DNA of 40,931 bases, taken from the NCBI GenBank assembly GCA_024277595.1, contig JAJRUV010000112.1, positions 1 to 40,931 on the forward strand. The letters run 5' to 3'. Below are positions 26,223 through 36,644 of the stretch, one piece after another. Made by a program: the position numbers and the translations under genes. The notes beneath the pieces were generated by a model. That model was not told where the DNA came from and searched no databases. It saw nothing but the letters and a program-made list of their open reading frames with translations. The first letter of the stretch is position 1. Each line of letters begins with the position of its first letter. Source of the stretch: Gammaproteobacteria bacterium (GTDB lineage Bacteria; Pseudomonadota; Gammaproteobacteria; Thiohalospirales; Thiohalospiraceae).

Positions 26223-28595
26223 ATGGCAGATATTGAAATCAACGGCAAAACGATCAAGGCCCGTGATGGGGTAATGGTGATCGAAGCCGCCGATGAAGCC
26301 GGTATTACAATCCCGCGTTTCTGCTATCACGAGAAGCTGTCGGTTGCGGCCAGTTGCCGTATGTGTCTGGTGGAGGTGGAAAAGGCGCCCAAGCCATTGC
26401 CAGCCTGCGCCACTCCCGTTAGCGATGGCATGAAGGTTTGGACCAACTCGCCAAGAGCGCTGGCCGCACAGAAAAATGTGATGGAGTTTTTGTTAATTAA
26501 TCACCCGCTTGATTGCCCGATTTGCGATCAGGGTGGTGAATGCGAACTTCAGGATATTGCTGTCGGATATGGCAACGATGTTTCCCGCTTCGCTGAAATC
26601 AAGCGTGTGGTTAAAAGCAACGATATCGGGCCACTGATCGTTACCGATTTTACCCGCTGTATTCACTGTACCCGCTGTGTGCGTTTTGGCCAGGAGATTG
26701 CTGGTATCCGGGAGTTGGGGGCTACTGGCCGCGGGGAACATATGGAAATCGGCACCTATGTGGAGAAGAGTGTCAGTTCCGAGCTATCGGGGAATATTAT
26801 TGACCTCTGTCCCGTTGGTTCGCTCACATCCAAGCCGTTTCGTTTTACTGCCCGAGCCTGGGAGCTGACGGATTCCGCCGCCGTTTCGCCTCATGACTGC
26901 GTGGGTTCCAATCTCACGCTGCAGACTCGCCGGAACAAGGTGATGCGCTCACTGCCGCGAGCCAACGAGGCTATTAATGAAACCTGGATCTCTGATCGTG
27001 ATCGGTTCGGTTATGTCGGACTGAACAGTGAGGATCGGTTGAGAACACCTATGATCAAGGTGGCTGGTGAGTGGCGCGAGATTGATTGGAAAACCGCGCT
27101 GGAACAGGTGGTCAAAGGAGTCAAAAAGCTGATTGATACGCAGGGTGCTGATCAGTTGGGGGCACTGGTTTCACCCGGTGCAACACTGGAAGAGATGTAT
27201 CTGCTGCAAAAACTGATGCGGACTTTGGGTAGCGCCAATATTGACCATCGCCTGCGCCAGATTGATTTTTCTGATCAGGATCTTTTGCCGCCGTTCCCGT
27301 GGCTTGGGCAAAATATTGAACAGTTGGAAAAAGTGAATGCCGCATTGCTGATTGGCTCCAATGTGCGCAAAGAGCAGCCCATTATTGGCCACCGTTTGCG
27401 TAAGGCCGCAATTGCCGGCGCCAATATCATGTTTGTAAACCCCGTCGATTTCATGTTCAATTTTCCGGTTGCGGAGAAGCTGATTGGTAATCCAGCACAG
27501 ATGGTGCGAACGTTGGCGGCTATTGCCAAGGCGCTCCTCGATATTACTGGCGAAGCCGCCCCGGAGGGTTTGGCTTCACTGCTGGAAAATATTTCTGTTG
27601 GTGATACCGAACTGGCTATTGCAGAGCGCCTCAAGGCGGCAGAAAATGCCACAGTATTGCTGGGTGCCCTTGCTCAAGGGAGCCAACGGCTCTCATCCCT
27701 GCGCGCTTTGTCTGTCCTGATTGCGAAGCTCAGTGGCGCCCGTTTTGGACAGCTGTCTGAAGGAGCTAACAGCAGCGGCGGTTGGCTGGCCGGTGCTGTA
27801 CCGCATCGCGGTCCGGTAGGTCAGAAAACCTCGGTTACCAGTTTAGTCGATGCTTCTGTAATGCTGGAGCACCCATTGCGGGGCTATCTGCTGATGGGCG
27901 TGGAGCCGGAGCTGGATAGCTCTCATCCGGTTGCCGCCACAAAAGTGCTTAATGAAGCAGAGTTTGTCGTCTCACTGACTCCTTTTCTGAGTGAGCAGAT
28001 GAAACAGTATGCGGATGTGCTGTTGCCAATTTCACCTTTTTCGGAAACATCGGGAACCTTCGTTAACATTGAAGGCCGCTGGCAGAGCTTTGCCGGGGCT
28101 GTCGCACCCTTGGGCGACTCGCGCCCTGCCTGGAAGGTGCTCAGGGTTTTGGGAAATCTGTTTGATCTGCCAGGGTTTGAGTATATCTCAAGCGAACAGG
28201 TGCGCGATGAACTGAAAGCATCATGCGGGCAGGCTGAGTCCTCTGCGGAAGTGGCCTGGCGCTGCCCCGCCGATTTTAACGCTGTCTCCGTGAGCCTGCT
28301 CCGGGTTGGGGAGGTGCCGATCTACGCAACTGACGCGCTGGTTCGTCGATCGGAGCCTTTACAGCAGACGCAAGATGCCATGGCGGCGGCTGTGTATCTC
28401 AATGAGTCGGTGGCGACCGGTCTAGGGCTGGTCGATGGAGATATTGCCCAGGTAGTGCAGGGCGGCGGTTCAGTCTGGCTGCCGGTGGTGATTGATGAAC
28501 GGGTGGCTGATGGTTGTACTGTTATTCCGGCTGCACTGCCTGAGACGGCGGGGCTTGGTGCGATTCATGGTCCGGTGGATGTCAGCAAAAATTGA
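26223..28595 (+). CDS. nuoG: NADH-quinone oxidoreductase subunit G
   Basis: A 790-aa large Fe-S subunit. Cluster N1b is bound by C34, C45, C48 and C62; N5 by H94, C98, C101 and C107; N4 by C146, C149, C152 and C196. The remainder is a molybdopterin-oxidoreductase-like domain without catalytic function in this complex. Only one cysteine is seen in the segment after residue 215 (SPHDCVGSNL), where E. coli-type proteins carry the four N7 ligands, so N7 is probably absent, as in many other proteobacteria. AGGACGGG precedes ATG 26223. Confidence 0.95.
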   Translation: MADIEINGKTIKARDGVMVIEAADEAGITIPRFCYHEKLSVAASCRMCLVEVEKAPKPLPACATPVSDGMKVWTNSPRALAAQKNVMEFLLINHPLDCPICDQGGECELQDIAVGYGNDVSRFAEIKRVVKSNDIGPLIVTDFTRCIHCTRCVRFGQEIAGIRELGATGRGEHMEIGTYVEKSVSSELSGNIIDLCPVGSLTSKPFRFTARAWELTDSAAVSPHDCVGSNLTLQTRRNKVMRSLPRANEAINETWISDRDRFGYVGLNSEDRLRTPMIKVAGEWREIDWKTALEQVVKGVKKLIDTQGADQLGALVSPGATLEEMYLLQKLMRTLGSANIDHRLRQIDFSDQDLLPPFPWLGQNIEQLEKVNAALLIGSNVRKEQPIIGHRLRKAAIAGANIMFVNPVDFMFNFPVAEKLIGNPAQMVRTLAAIAKALLDITGEAAPEGLASLLENISVGDTELAIAERLKAAENATVLLGALAQGSQRLSSLRALSVLIAKLSGARFGQLSEGANSSGGWLAGAVPHRGPVGQKTSVTSLVDASVMLEHPLRGYLLMGVEPELDSSHPVAATKVLNEAEFVVSLTPFLSEQMKQYADVLLPISPFSETSGTFVNIEGRWQSFAGAVAPLGDSRPAWKVLRVLGNLFDLPGFEYISSEQVRDELKASCGQAESSAEVAWRCPADFNAVSVSLLRVGEVPIYATDALVRRSEPLQQTQDAMAAAVYLNESVATGLGLVDGDIAQVVQGGGSVWLPVVIDERVADGCTVIPAALPETAGLGAIHGPVDVSKN

Positions 28596-28621
28596 GATGA
28601 ACAACAGCGGATGGATTATTG

Positions 28622-29653
28622 ATGCTTGATGCGTTACTGACATTGGTGATTGTGCTGCTCAAGATCGTGGCGCTGCTTGTACCGCTGATGGTGGCGGTTG
28701 CCTATTTGACCTTCGCGGAGCGCAAGATCATTGGTTATATCCAGGGGCGTGTAGGCCCTCTGCATGTCGGTCCGCGCGGCTGGCTTCAGCCTATTGCGGA
28801 CGCGGTCAAGCTGATTTTCAAAGAGATTATTGTTCCTGCCGGAGCTAACCGGTTCCTATTCCTGCTGGCGCCCTTGCTTGCCATGGGGCCATCGATTGCA
28901 GCCTGGGCGGTAATGCCTCTTGGTGACAACCTGTACATTACCGATATTGATGCAGGGTTGTTGTATGTGTTGGCGGTCACATCACTAAGTGTCTATGGCA
29001 TCATCATTGCTGGCTGGGCGTCGAACTCCAAGTACGCTCTTCTTGGTGCACTGCGTTCTGCTGCCCAGGTAGTCTCCTATGAGATCGCGATGGGATTTGC
29101 TCTGGTTGGTGTGCTGCTTGCCGCTGGCAGCATGAATTTGCGCGAGATTGTTCTTTCGCAGGAAGGGAGTTTGTTGCACTGGTTCTGGTTGCCGCTGCTG
29201 CCGTTGTTTGTGGTCTATTTTATTGCCGGCCTTGCCGAGACCAACCGCGCACCTTTCGATCTTGCGGAGGGTGAGTCCGAGATTGTCGCGGGGTTCCATG
29301 TGGAGTACTCCGGCATGAGCTTTGGCGTCTTTTTTCTTGCCGAATACGCCAACATGATTCTTATCTCCATGTTGACTTCGCTAATGTTTCTCGGGGGATG
29401 GCTGTCTCCGTTCCAGGGAATTCCGGTGCTGGAGAGCCTGTTTAGCTGGGTGCCGGGGATTGTCTGGCTGTTGCTAAAGACTTCGTTTTTCCTGCTACTG
29501 TTCCTCTGGATACGTGCTACCTTCCCACGCTACCGGTATGATCAATTGATGCGTCTGGGATGGAAAATACTGATTCCGATTACTATTGCCTGGTTGTTGG
29601 TGGTTGGCGCGGCGGTCGTGGGCGGGCTTGGCCCATGGTTTGATGGTGCATAG
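28622..29653 (+). CDS. nuoH: NADH-quinone oxidoreductase subunit H
   Basis: A 343-aa membrane subunit with eight predicted helices, at the junction with the peripheral arm near the quinone channel. Family hallmarks are [15 protein letters not shown] near residue 33 and [20 protein letters not shown] near 205, the acidic loop implicated in coupling. ATG 28622 is preferred over the adjacent TTG 28619. It follows nuoG by 26 bases. Confidence 0.96.
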   Translation: MLDALLTLVIVLLKIVALLVPLMVAVAYLTFAERKIIGYIQGRVGPLHVGPRGWLQPIADAVKLIFKEIIVPAGANRFLFLLAPLLAMGPSIAAWAVMPLGDNLYITDIDAGLLYVLAVTSLSVYGIIIAGWASNSKYALLGALRSAAQVVSYEIAMGFALVGVLLAAGSMNLREIVLSQEGSLLHWFWLPLLPLFVVYFIAGLAETNRAPFDLAEGESEIVAGFHVEYSGMSFGVFFLAEYANMILISMLTSLMFLGGWLSPFQGIPVLESLFSWVPGIVWLLLKTSFFLLLFLWIRATFPRYRYDQLMRLGWKILIPITIAWLLVVGAAVVGGLGPWFDGA

Positions 29654-29673
29654 ACGGGAACGGAGAGGTTGAG

Positions 29674-30162
29674 ATGAAAGCATTAGGCCGTTTTTTCAAA
29701 AGTCTGTTCCTGCTGGAGCTGCTGCAGGGTTTGAGGCTGACCGGGCGCTATCTGCTGGATCGCAAGATCACCATAATTTATCCCGAGGAGAAGACGCCGC
29801 AGTCGCCTCGGTTTAGAGGGTTGCATGCTCAGCGCCGTTATCCCAACGGAGAGGAGCGCTGTATTGCCTGTAAGCTGTGCGAGGCAGTCTGTCCGGCAAT
29901 GGCTATTACCATAGAAGCAGAACCGCGTGAGGATGGCAGCCGGCGCACCTCGCGCTATGAGATTGATTTGACCAAATGTATTTTTTGCGGTTTTTGCGAA
30001 GAGTCCTGTCCGGTGGATGCTATCGTGGAGACCCGGGTTTTTGAGTATTTTGGTGACAAGCGCAGTGATCTTGTCAAAAGCAAAGAAGATCTACTGGCAG
30101 TTGGAGATCAGCATGAAACACAGATTGCTGCCGACCGTGCACAAGATGCACCTTATCGATAA
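29674..30162 (+). CDS. nuoI: NADH-quinone oxidoreductase subunit I
   Basis: A 162-aa ferredoxin-like subunit with clusters N6a and N6b. Ligand sets are C63/C66/C69 plus C73 ([12 protein letters not shown]) and C102/C105/C108 plus C112 ([12 protein letters not shown]). An N-terminal amphipathic helix ([14 protein letters not shown]) anchors it to the membrane. GGAGAGG lies before ATG 29674. Confidence 0.96.
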   Translation: MKALGRFFKSLFLLELLQGLRLTGRYLLDRKITIIYPEEKTPQSPRFRGLHAQRRYPNGEERCIACKLCEAVCPAMAITIEAEPREDGSRRTSRYEIDLTKCIFCGFCEESCPVDAIVETRVFEYFGDKRSDLVKSKEDLLAVGDQHETQIAADRAQDAPYR

Positions 30163-30183
30163 CACACGGGTATTGATATTCAG

Positions 30184-30813
30184 ATGAGTTTTGAGCAGTT
30201 CATCTTTTATTTGTTTGCCGCAGCCATGCTGGGTTCTGCCATGATGGTGATTACCGTGCGTAATACGGTGCATGCGGCGCTTTTTCTGGCGCTTACCTTC
30301 TTCTCTGCTGCGGCTCTGTGGCTGCTGCTGGAAGCAGAGTTTCTCGCTATTACACTGGTGCTGGTCTATGTGGGTGCGGTGATGGTGCTGTTCCTGTTTG
30401 TAGTCATGATGCTTGATGTCAATCTTGCCCAGTTGCGGGAAGGGTTTGTCCGGTTGCTGCCAGTTGGCATCGTAGTGGCGTTGCTGGCGATTGGCATGAT
30501 GGCTTATGTGGTCGGGCCCGGAAATTTCGGTCTGGGAAAATTTGCCGAACCAACCGGGCATCCAGCGGATTACAGTAATACCAAAGAGCTTGGCAGAGTG
30601 CTTTACACGGTTTATGTCTATCCGTTTGAGATAGCTGCCGTGATTCTGCTGGTGGCTATTATCGCTGCGATTTCCCTGGCGTTACGCAAACGGCCACTGA
30701 CCAAACATCAGAACCCGGATTCGCAGATAGCTGTGCGCAAAAAAGATCGGTTGCGCATCGTGAAGCTAGAGGCAGGGACGCGACAGCCGATAAATCTCGA
30801 GGACAAAAGATGA
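30184..30813 (+). CDS. nuoJ: NADH-quinone oxidoreductase subunit J
   Basis: A 209-aa membrane subunit with five predicted helices; the third holds [20 protein letters not shown] (shown as [12 protein letters not shown]), the family's most conserved stretch. The C-terminal part (TKHQNPDSQ onward) is a charged cytoplasmic tail. Its stop overlaps the nuoK start (ATGA at 30810-30813). Confidence 0.94.
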   Translation: MSFEQFIFYLFAAAMLGSAMMVITVRNTVHAALFLALTFFSAAALWLLLEAEFLAITLVLVYVGAVMVLFLFVVMMLDVNLAQLREGFVRLLPVGIVVALLAIGMMAYVVGPGNFGLGKFAEPTGHPADYSNTKELGRVLYTVYVYPFEIAAVILLVAIIAAISLALRKRPLTKHQNPDSQIAVRKKDRLRIVKLEAGTRQPINLEDKR

Positions 30814-31115
30814 TTGCACTGTCTGATTATCTGATTCTGGGGGCAATCCTGTTCGGCATCAGTGTTGCCGGAGTTTTTCTCAATCGCAAAAATATCATTA
30901 TTCTGCTGATGTCAATTGAGTTGATGCTGCTTGCAGTCAATATCAACTTTATCGCTTTTTCTCATTACCTTGGTGACATTGCAGGTCAGGTATTTGTGTT
31001 TTTTATTCTCACAGTGGCAGCCGCGGAAGCGGCTATCGGACTTGCGATTCTGGTGGTTCTGTTCCGTAACAAACACACCATCAATGTTGATGATCTGGAT
31101 TCGTTGAAGGGATAG
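30810..31115 (+). CDS. nuoK: NADH-quinone oxidoreductase subunit K
   Basis: A 101-aa three-helix membrane subunit. The conserved proton-path glutamates are E37 (SIELML) and E73 (AAEAAIG). The four-base overlap with nuoJ and four-base gap to nuoL indicate coupled translation. Confidence 0.95.
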   Translation: MIALSDYLILGAILFGISVAGVFLNRKNIIILLMSIELMLLAVNINFIAFSHYLGDIAGQVFVFFILTVAAAEAAIGLAILVVLFRNKHTINVDDLDSLKG

Positions 31116-31119
31116 TATC

Positions 31120-33081
31120 GTGGTCGATAATATGCAGAACGTCTATCTCACCATCGCACTGGCTCCTCTGGTCGGAGCTGTCATCGCTGGCCTTTTCGGG
31201 CACTTTATCAGTCGTTCGGTTGCTCATACGGTGGCAATCGCGGGTGTCGCTATCTCCACAATTCTTTCGCTTTATGTATTCAAGCATATTGTTCTCGATG
31301 GTGCGGAGCCATTCAACGGTACGGTCTACACTTGGATGGTAAGCGACGGAATTCGTTTCGAGGTGGGATTTCTGGTTGATTCGCTAACCGCCATGATGAT
31401 GGTGGTAGTTACCTTCGTCTCCCTGATGGTACATATCTACACCATTGGCTACATGCATGATGATCCCGGTTACAAACGTTTTTTCAGCTATATCTCGCTG
31501 TTTACCTTTTCCATGTTGATGTTGGTGATGGCCAACAATTTCATGCAGCTATTTTTTGGCTGGGAAGCTGTCGGGCTGGTTTCCTATCTGCTGATCGGTT
31601 TCTGGTACAAGAGGCCGACCGCGATATTTGCAAACATGAAGGCTTTTTTGGTCAACCGCGTAGGTGATTTCGGTTTTCTGCTCGGAATTGCTGCCGTGTT
31701 GATGTATTTCAACAGTCTGGACTATGCTGATGTGTTCGAGGCGGCGCCGATGATGGCGGATATGACCATCCAGGTGATTCCGGGTGTTGATTGGTCGTTG
31801 ATGACGGTGATCTGTATCTTGTTGTTTATTGGTGCCATGGGTAAATCTGCCCAGGTTCCTCTACATGTGTGGCTGCCCGACTCGATGGAAGGCCCAACAC
31901 CGATTTCTGCATTGATTCACGCTGCTACCATGGTTACCGCCGGTATATTCATGGTGGCGAGGATGTCGCCGCTGTATGAGTTGTCCACCACGGCGCTGGG
32001 AGTGGTGCTGGTTATCGGTTCGATTACCGCTCTGTTTATGGGTATTTTGGGTATCATCCAGAACGATATAAAACGGGTAGTTGCTTACTCGACGCTCTCC
32101 CAGCTTGGCTATATGACCGTTGCCCTGGGTGCTTCCGCGTATGCCGCTGGTGTCTTTCATCTGATGACTCATGCCTTTTTCAAGGCGCTGCTGTTTCTCG
32201 CCGCAGGTTCGGTGATCATCGGTATGCACCATGAGCAGGATATCCGCAAAATGGGCGGCATTAAAAAATATATGCCGATTACCTACTGGACTATGTTAAT
32301 CGGCTCGCTGGCGCTGATTGGTTTCCCCGGTTTTGCAGGTTTCTTCTCCAAGGATGCCATTATTGAAGCGGTGCATCTTTCACAAACTCCTGGTGCCGGT
32401 TTTGCCTATTTCTCTGTACTCATTGGGGTGTTTATTACCGCGTTTTACAGTTTCCGGATGTTCTTCCTGGTGTTTCATGGCAATGAACGCATGGATAAAC
32501 ACACTCGGGGGCACCTGCACGAGACACCATGGGTTGTTACCGGACCTTTGATTGCGCTGGCGATACCGTCAATATTTATTGGTGCGATATTTATCGGCCC
32601 GATGCTGTTTGGTGATTTCTTTAACGGTGCTATCTTCGTAAGCCCTGAACGTGATGTGCTTGGCCATCTTGGAGAAAACTTCCATGGCTGGTTTGGTTTC
32701 ATTCTGCATGGTCTGGTTACTCCCGCGTTTTATCTTGCTGCAGCTGGCGTGGGTTCTGCGTGGTTTCTTTACCTGAAGCGTCCTGATATTCCGGCCATAA
32801 TCAAAGATCGATCTGGTATCGTTTATACGATTTTGGATAATAAATACGGATTTGATGATTTTAACAACAAGGTTATTGCTGCTGGCAGCCGTGGTTTGGG
32901 TAAGCTACTGTGGCAGATTGGTGATGAAAAAATTATTGACGGGTTCATTGTCAACGGCGCGGCAAAAAGCGTGGGCTGGTTCTCAGGCGTGATACGGTAT
33001 CTTCAGACCGGGTTTTTGTACCATTATGCCTTTGCAATGTTCGTGGGTCTGTTTGCCCTGATCGCCATTTTTGTGTTTTGA
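31120..33081 (+). CDS. nuoL: NADH-quinone oxidoreductase subunit L
   Basis: A 653-aa Mrp-antiporter-like proton-pumping subunit with long lateral helix at the C-terminal end. The key helix-5 glutamate is E149 in FFGWEAVGLVSY; the region around PLHVWLPDSMEGPTPISALIHAATMV (seen as PLHVWLPDSMEGP and ALIHAATMV) and the histidine-containing helices are intact. GTG 31120 is supported by AAGGGA eight bases upstream; ATG 31132 is an alternative four codons later. Confidence 0.95.
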   Translation: MVDNMQNVYLTIALAPLVGAVIAGLFGHFISRSVAHTVAIAGVAISTILSLYVFKHIVLDGAEPFNGTVYTWMVSDGIRFEVGFLVDSLTAMMMVVVTFVSLMVHIYTIGYMHDDPGYKRFFSYISLFTFSMLMLVMANNFMQLFFGWEAVGLVSYLLIGFWYKRPTAIFANMKAFLVNRVGDFGFLLGIAAVLMYFNSLDYADVFEAAPMMADMTIQVIPGVDWSLMTVICILLFIGAMGKSAQVPLHVWLPDSMEGPTPISALIHAATMVTAGIFMVARMSPLYELSTTALGVVLVIGSITALFMGILGIIQNDIKRVVAYSTLSQLGYMTVALGASAYAAGVFHLMTHAFFKALLFLAAGSVIIGMHHEQDIRKMGGIKKYMPITYWTMLIGSLALIGFPGFAGFFSKDAIIEAVHLSQTPGAGFAYFSVLIGVFITAFYSFRMFFLVFHGNERMDKHTRGHLHETPWVVTGPLIALAIPSIFIGAIFIGPMLFGDFFNGAIFVSPERDVLGHLGENFHGWFGFILHGLVTPAFYLAAAGVGSAWFLYLKRPDIPAIIKDRSGIVYTILDNKYGFDDFNNKVIAAGSRGLGKLLWQIGDEKIIDGFIVNGAAKSVGWFSGVIRYLQTGFLYHYAFAMFVGLFALIAIFVF

Positions 33082-33109
33082 CTGGAATATATATTAAAGG
33101 TGGGAATGC

Positions 33110-34627
33110 ATGTCATCTGATCTGCCACTGCTGAGCCTGGTTGTCTGGACCCCGATTATCGGTGGCTTGTTGGTGTTGGCCATAGGTAGTGGTAAACATG
33201 TGCTCGAGGCTCGGGTAGTGGCACTGCTGGTGGCGTTGCTCACTTTTGCCATCTCTATTCCACTGTATGTCCAGTTTGATGTAAATACTTTTCAGATGCA
33301 GTTCGTAGAACTGTATCCCTGGATTGAGCGTTTCAAAATCAATTATCACCTGGGCGTAGATGGTATCTCGATGCCATTGATTATTCTGACTACCTTTATA
33401 ACCGTGCTGGTTGTGTTGGCCGGTTGGGATGTGATCCAGTACAAACCTGCCCAGTACATGGCCGCCTTCCTTATTATGGAAGGATTAATGAACGGGGTGT
33501 TTGCAGCCCTGGACGGCATGTTGTTCTATGTGTTTTGGGAGGCATTGCTGATTCCCATGTTTATAGTGATCGGGGTCTGGGGCGGACCACGGCGGGTATA
33601 CGCCACTATCAAGTTCTTCCTGTACACGTTTCTGGGTTCGGTGTTTATGCTGGTCTCCCTGATATATATGTATTTCCAGGCAGACAGCTTCGCAATCCTT
33701 GATTTCCATACCTTGCGGATGGGTATGACCGCACAGATATTTATCTTCCTCGCTTTCCTGCTGGCCTTTGCTGTAAAAGTTCCCATGTGGCCGGTTCATA
33801 CCTGGTTGCCGGATGCGCACGTAGAAGCTCCTACCGGTGGCTCGGTTATTCTGGCTGCCATCATGCTTAAGCTGGGCGCCTATGGCTTCCTGCGTTTTAG
33901 CCTGCCAATAACACCGGATGCCAGCCAGGAGCTTGACTGGCTCATGATCACTCTGTCGCTGATTGCCGTGGTATATATTGGTTTTGTCGCCCTGGTGCAG
34001 AAAGACATGAAGAAATTGATTGCTTACTCTTCTATTTCGCACATGGGGTTTGTTACCCTCGGTTTCTTCATCGCGTTTACCATTTTCGAGAATACCGGCA
34101 GTTGGAAGGGTGCCGCCATGGGAATAGAAGGTGCCATCGTGCAGATGATTTCCCATGGCTTTATCTCTGCTGCGATGTTCCTCTGTATCGGGGTGCTTTA
34201 TGATCGGGTTCACAGCCGGGAGATTAGTGCCTATGGTGGAGTAACCAATACCATGCCAAACTTTGCTGCCTTTGCAGTGCTATTTGCTATGGCTAATGCC
34301 GGCTTACCGGGAACTTCCGGCTTTGTTGGCGAGTTTATGGTTATTTTGAGTGCGTTCAAAGCCAATTTCTGGTTTGCCTTTTTGGCGGCGCTAACGCTAA
34401 TTATCGGGGCAGCCTATACGCTGTGGATGGTTAAACGGGTTTTCTTTGGTGAAGTGGCCAACGATAATGTTGCCAAGCTCAAAGATATCAATTCACGCGA
34501 ATTTATTATATTGGCGGTTTTGGCGGTTGCAGTGCTGTTTTTTGGAATCTATCCTGCTCCGCTGCTGGAGGTGATGAGTGTTTCTGTCCAGCATCTGCTT
34601 GAACACATTGCGCAATCGAAGTTGTAA
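33110..34627 (+). CDS. nuoM: NADH-quinone oxidoreductase subunit M
   Basis: A 505-aa antiporter-like subunit. E144 sits in [12 protein letters not shown], the equivalent of the essential glutamate in E. coli Nuo[21 protein letters not shown] (middle of the pump channel) and SSISHMGFV are conserved. AAAGGTGGG lies before ATG 33110. Confidence 0.96.
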   Translation: MSSDLPLLSLVVWTPIIGGLLVLAIGSGKHVLEARVVALLVALLTFAISIPLYVQFDVNTFQMQFVELYPWIERFKINYHLGVDGISMPLIILTTFITVLVVLAGWDVIQYKPAQYMAAFLIMEGLMNGVFAALDGMLFYVFWEALLIPMFIVIGVWGGPRRVYATIKFFLYTFLGSVFMLVSLIYMYFQADSFAILDFHTLRMGMTAQIFIFLAFLLAFAVKVPMWPVHTWLPDAHVEAPTGGSVILAAIMLKLGAYGFLRFSLPITPDASQELDWLMITLSLIAVVYIGFVALVQKDMKKLIAYSSISHMGFVTLGFFIAFTIFENTGSWKGAAMGIEGAIVQMISHGFISAAMFLCIGVLYDRVHSREISAYGGVTNTMPNFAAFAVLFAMANAGLPGTSGFVGEFMVILSAFKANFWFAFLAALTLIIGAAYTLWMVKRVFFGEVANDNVAKLKDINSREFIILAVLAVAVLFFGIYPAPLLEVMSVSVQHLLEHIAQSKL

Positions 34628-34641
34628 TCAGAGTGCCTGCT

Positions 34642-36081
34642 ATGGAATTTGAAATACCGAATATGAGCGTTGCTCTTCCCGAGATGTTCGTTCTTGGCAT
34701 GGCTTGCCTGATCCTGCTCATTGATCTGTTTTTGACCGATAAAACCCGCATTATCACATACTTGCTGGCTCAGGCAACGCTGATAGGCGCGGCGATTGCG
34801 TCATTGGGCCATCAGTTGGGTAGTCCGGAAATTGCTTTTAGCGGAAACTTCATCCGTGACGGGATGGGGGATATCTTGAAGATATTTATCTATCTTTCGG
34901 TGTTTGTCGTGTTTCTTTACTCTCGCTCTTACCTGCAGGCGCGTAATCTGTTCAAGGGTGAGTTTTACGTGATTGGGCTGTTCGGCGTTTTGGGAATGAT
35001 GGTGATGGTGTCTGCGCACAGTCTGTTGACACTTTATCTTGGCCTGGAGTTGCTCTCTTTGTCGATGTACGCACTGGTGGCAATGAATCGTGATTCCAGT
35101 TACGCCTCAGAAGCAGCGATGAAATATTTTGTCCTGGGCGCATTGGCATCTGGAATGCTGCTGTACGGAATGTCGATGCTCTATGGTGTAACCGGCTCCC
35201 TGGAATTGTCTCAAATCAGCGCGGGCGTTGCGGCCACCGGTGCCGACAATATGGTGCTCGTCTTCGGGCTAGTATTCACCGTGGTTGGTGTCGCTTTCAA
35301 GCTCGGCGCGGTACCATTTCACATGTGGGTTCCCGATGTTTATCAGGGTTCCCCTACGGCGGTGACGGTGTACATCGGCAGCGCACCCAAGATCGCTGCT
35401 TTCGCCATGGTAATGCGTCTTTTGGTGGATGGTCTGGAGGGGTTGCAGGAGCACTGGCAGGGAATGCTTGTTATTCTGGCGATTCTATCCTTGGCGGTAG
35501 GTAACATTACCGCGATTGCGCAGACTAATATCAAGCGTATGCTTGCCTATTCCACCATAGCGCACGTTGGCTACTTGCTGCTGGGCGTGCTGAGTGGCAC
35601 CGAGAGCGGCTATGCTTCATCAATGTTCTACACTATTGTATATGCGCTGATGAGTCTGGGCGGTTTTGGCATGATTATGCTGCTGAGCCGTGCCGGGTTT
35701 GAGGCCGACAGGCTGGATGATTTCAAGGGTCTGAATGAGCGCAGCCCCTGGTTTGCTTTCATGATGCTGATTTTGATGTTTTCCATGGCCGGTGTGCCGG
35801 TATTCCTGGGGTTCTGGGCCAAGCTTTCCGTATTGTCCGCCGTTGTCGAAGCAGGTATGGTCTGGCTTGCCGCAGTCGCGGTGATATTCTCGATTATCGG
35901 TGCATTTTACTACTTGCGCGTTGTCAAGCTGATGTATTTTGATAAACCTGAAGATGACTCGCCTATTGATGGCGAGATAGATGTTCGCGTGATGTTGAGC
36001 GCGAATAGTCTGGCAATTCTTGTTCTTGGCTTGTTTCCAGGAGTCTTGATGAACCTGTGTGTTAATGCATTTGCGGTGTGA
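34642..36081 (+). CDS. nuoN: NADH-quinone oxidoreductase subunit N
   Basis: A 479-aa antiporter-like subunit, last gene of the operon. E136 lies in [34 protein letters not shown] and [13 protein letters not shown] mark the proton channel. ATG 34642 is preferred; GTG 34633 is in frame three codons upstream. No clear hairpin terminator follows. Confidence 0.95.
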   Translation: MEFEIPNMSVALPEMFVLGMACLILLIDLFLTDKTRIITYLLAQATLIGAAIASLGHQLGSPEIAFSGNFIRDGMGDILKIFIYLSVFVVFLYSRSYLQARNLFKGEFYVIGLFGVLGMMVMVSAHSLLTLYLGLELLSLSMYALVAMNRDSSYASEAAMKYFVLGALASGMLLYGMSMLYGVTGSLELSQISAGVAATGADNMVLVFGLVFTVVGVAFKLGAVPFHMWVPDVYQGSPTAVTVYIGSAPKIAAFAMVMRLLVDGLEGLQEHWQGMLVILAILSLAVGNITAIAQTNIKRMLAYSTIAHVGYLLLGVLSGTESGYASSMFYTIVYALMSLGGFGMIMLLSRAGFEADRLDDFKGLNERSPWFAFMMLILMFSMAGVPVFLGFWAKLSVLSAVVEAGMVWLAAVAVIFSIIGAFYYLRVVKLMYFDKPEDDSPIDGEIDVRVMLSANSLAILVLGLFPGVLMNLCVNAFAV

Positions 36082-36254
36082 TGGCTGGCGAACCCGGATT
36101 CAGCATCTGCTATAGTTTAACGCATATATCGGTGTATGGCGTTATTTCGTAAGATTGCAATAAAATTACAATTGTCAGCAGTACCCTGCTGGAAGTTTAG
36201 CTCGCCTGATTGTCGATACTCTCAGATGACTGTTACCGCTTATTGCGCTTCGTT

Positions 36255-36283
36255 TTGTTTTTTTCCGGTAACTGCTATATCAT
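36255..36283 (+). promoter_or_regulatory. Candidate promoter of tRNA-Lys with overlapping dyad
   Basis: TTGTTT (36255-36260) and TATCAT (36278-36283, 5 of 6 to TATAAT) are spaced by 17 bases, 19 bases before the tRNA. A dyad GTTACCG (36232-36238) / CGGTAAC (36266-36272) overlaps the spacer and may be coincidental or an operator. The interval 36082-36254 otherwise shows no gene. Confidence 0.4.
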
Positions 36284-36302
36284 AGCCGACTTCCATTTTT
36301 TT

Positions 36303-36378
36303 GGGCCGTTAGCTCAGTTGGTAGAGCACCGGACTTTTAATCCGATGGTCCCGCGTTCGAGTCGCGGACGGCCCACCA
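36303..36378 (+). tRNA. tRNA-Lys (anticodon TTT)
   Basis: A 76-base cloverleaf: acceptor GGGCCGT/ACGGCCC, D arm GCTC-AGTTGGTA-GAGC, anticodon loop CTTTTAA with TTT, T arm CGCGG/TCGCG-type stem around TTCGAGT, encoded CCA at 36376-36378. A T run follows directly and may terminate transcription. Confidence 0.96.
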
Positions 36379-36545
36379 TTTTTTTGCAAATGAATTGACA
36401 GAAAAGCTCAAAGGCATCGACTGCTAATTTTTTGGGGCTATTGAGATGCGCATCCAGGGTGGGGTGATGGTGCAATTAATTTTTTTCCTCATCATACGAT
36501 GCGGAAAAGGTCGTAAGTATCTGCTATTGCTGAACCGGGTTTACG

Positions 36546-36590
36546 AGTGACTTCTATTCTTCAGTCGGGGGGGCGACTGAGTAAGTTACT
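36546..36590 (+). promoter_or_regulatory. Two-stem structured leader before the methyltransferase gene
   Basis: An outer stem AGTGACTT (36546-36553) / AAGTTACT (36583-36590) pairs completely with one G-T wobble. An inner perfect 7-bp stem TCAGTCG/CGACTGA (36561-36567, 36574-36580) carries a six-G loop. The structure ends 54 bases before the ATG at 36645. It could be a terminator of the tRNA-Lys region, a leader RNA fold, or a protein-binding cruciform. The remainder of 36379-36644 holds nothing recognisable. Confidence 0.4.
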
Positions 36591-36644
36591 GCGTTGATAA
36601 TGGAAGGCTGGTTGCGCTGGAGGGCAGATGTATAAAGGTCGGCG

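Noticed and set aside
36210-36398. Short frame across tRNA-Lys
   Set aside because: Translation of a tRNA gene; the cloverleaf is complete.
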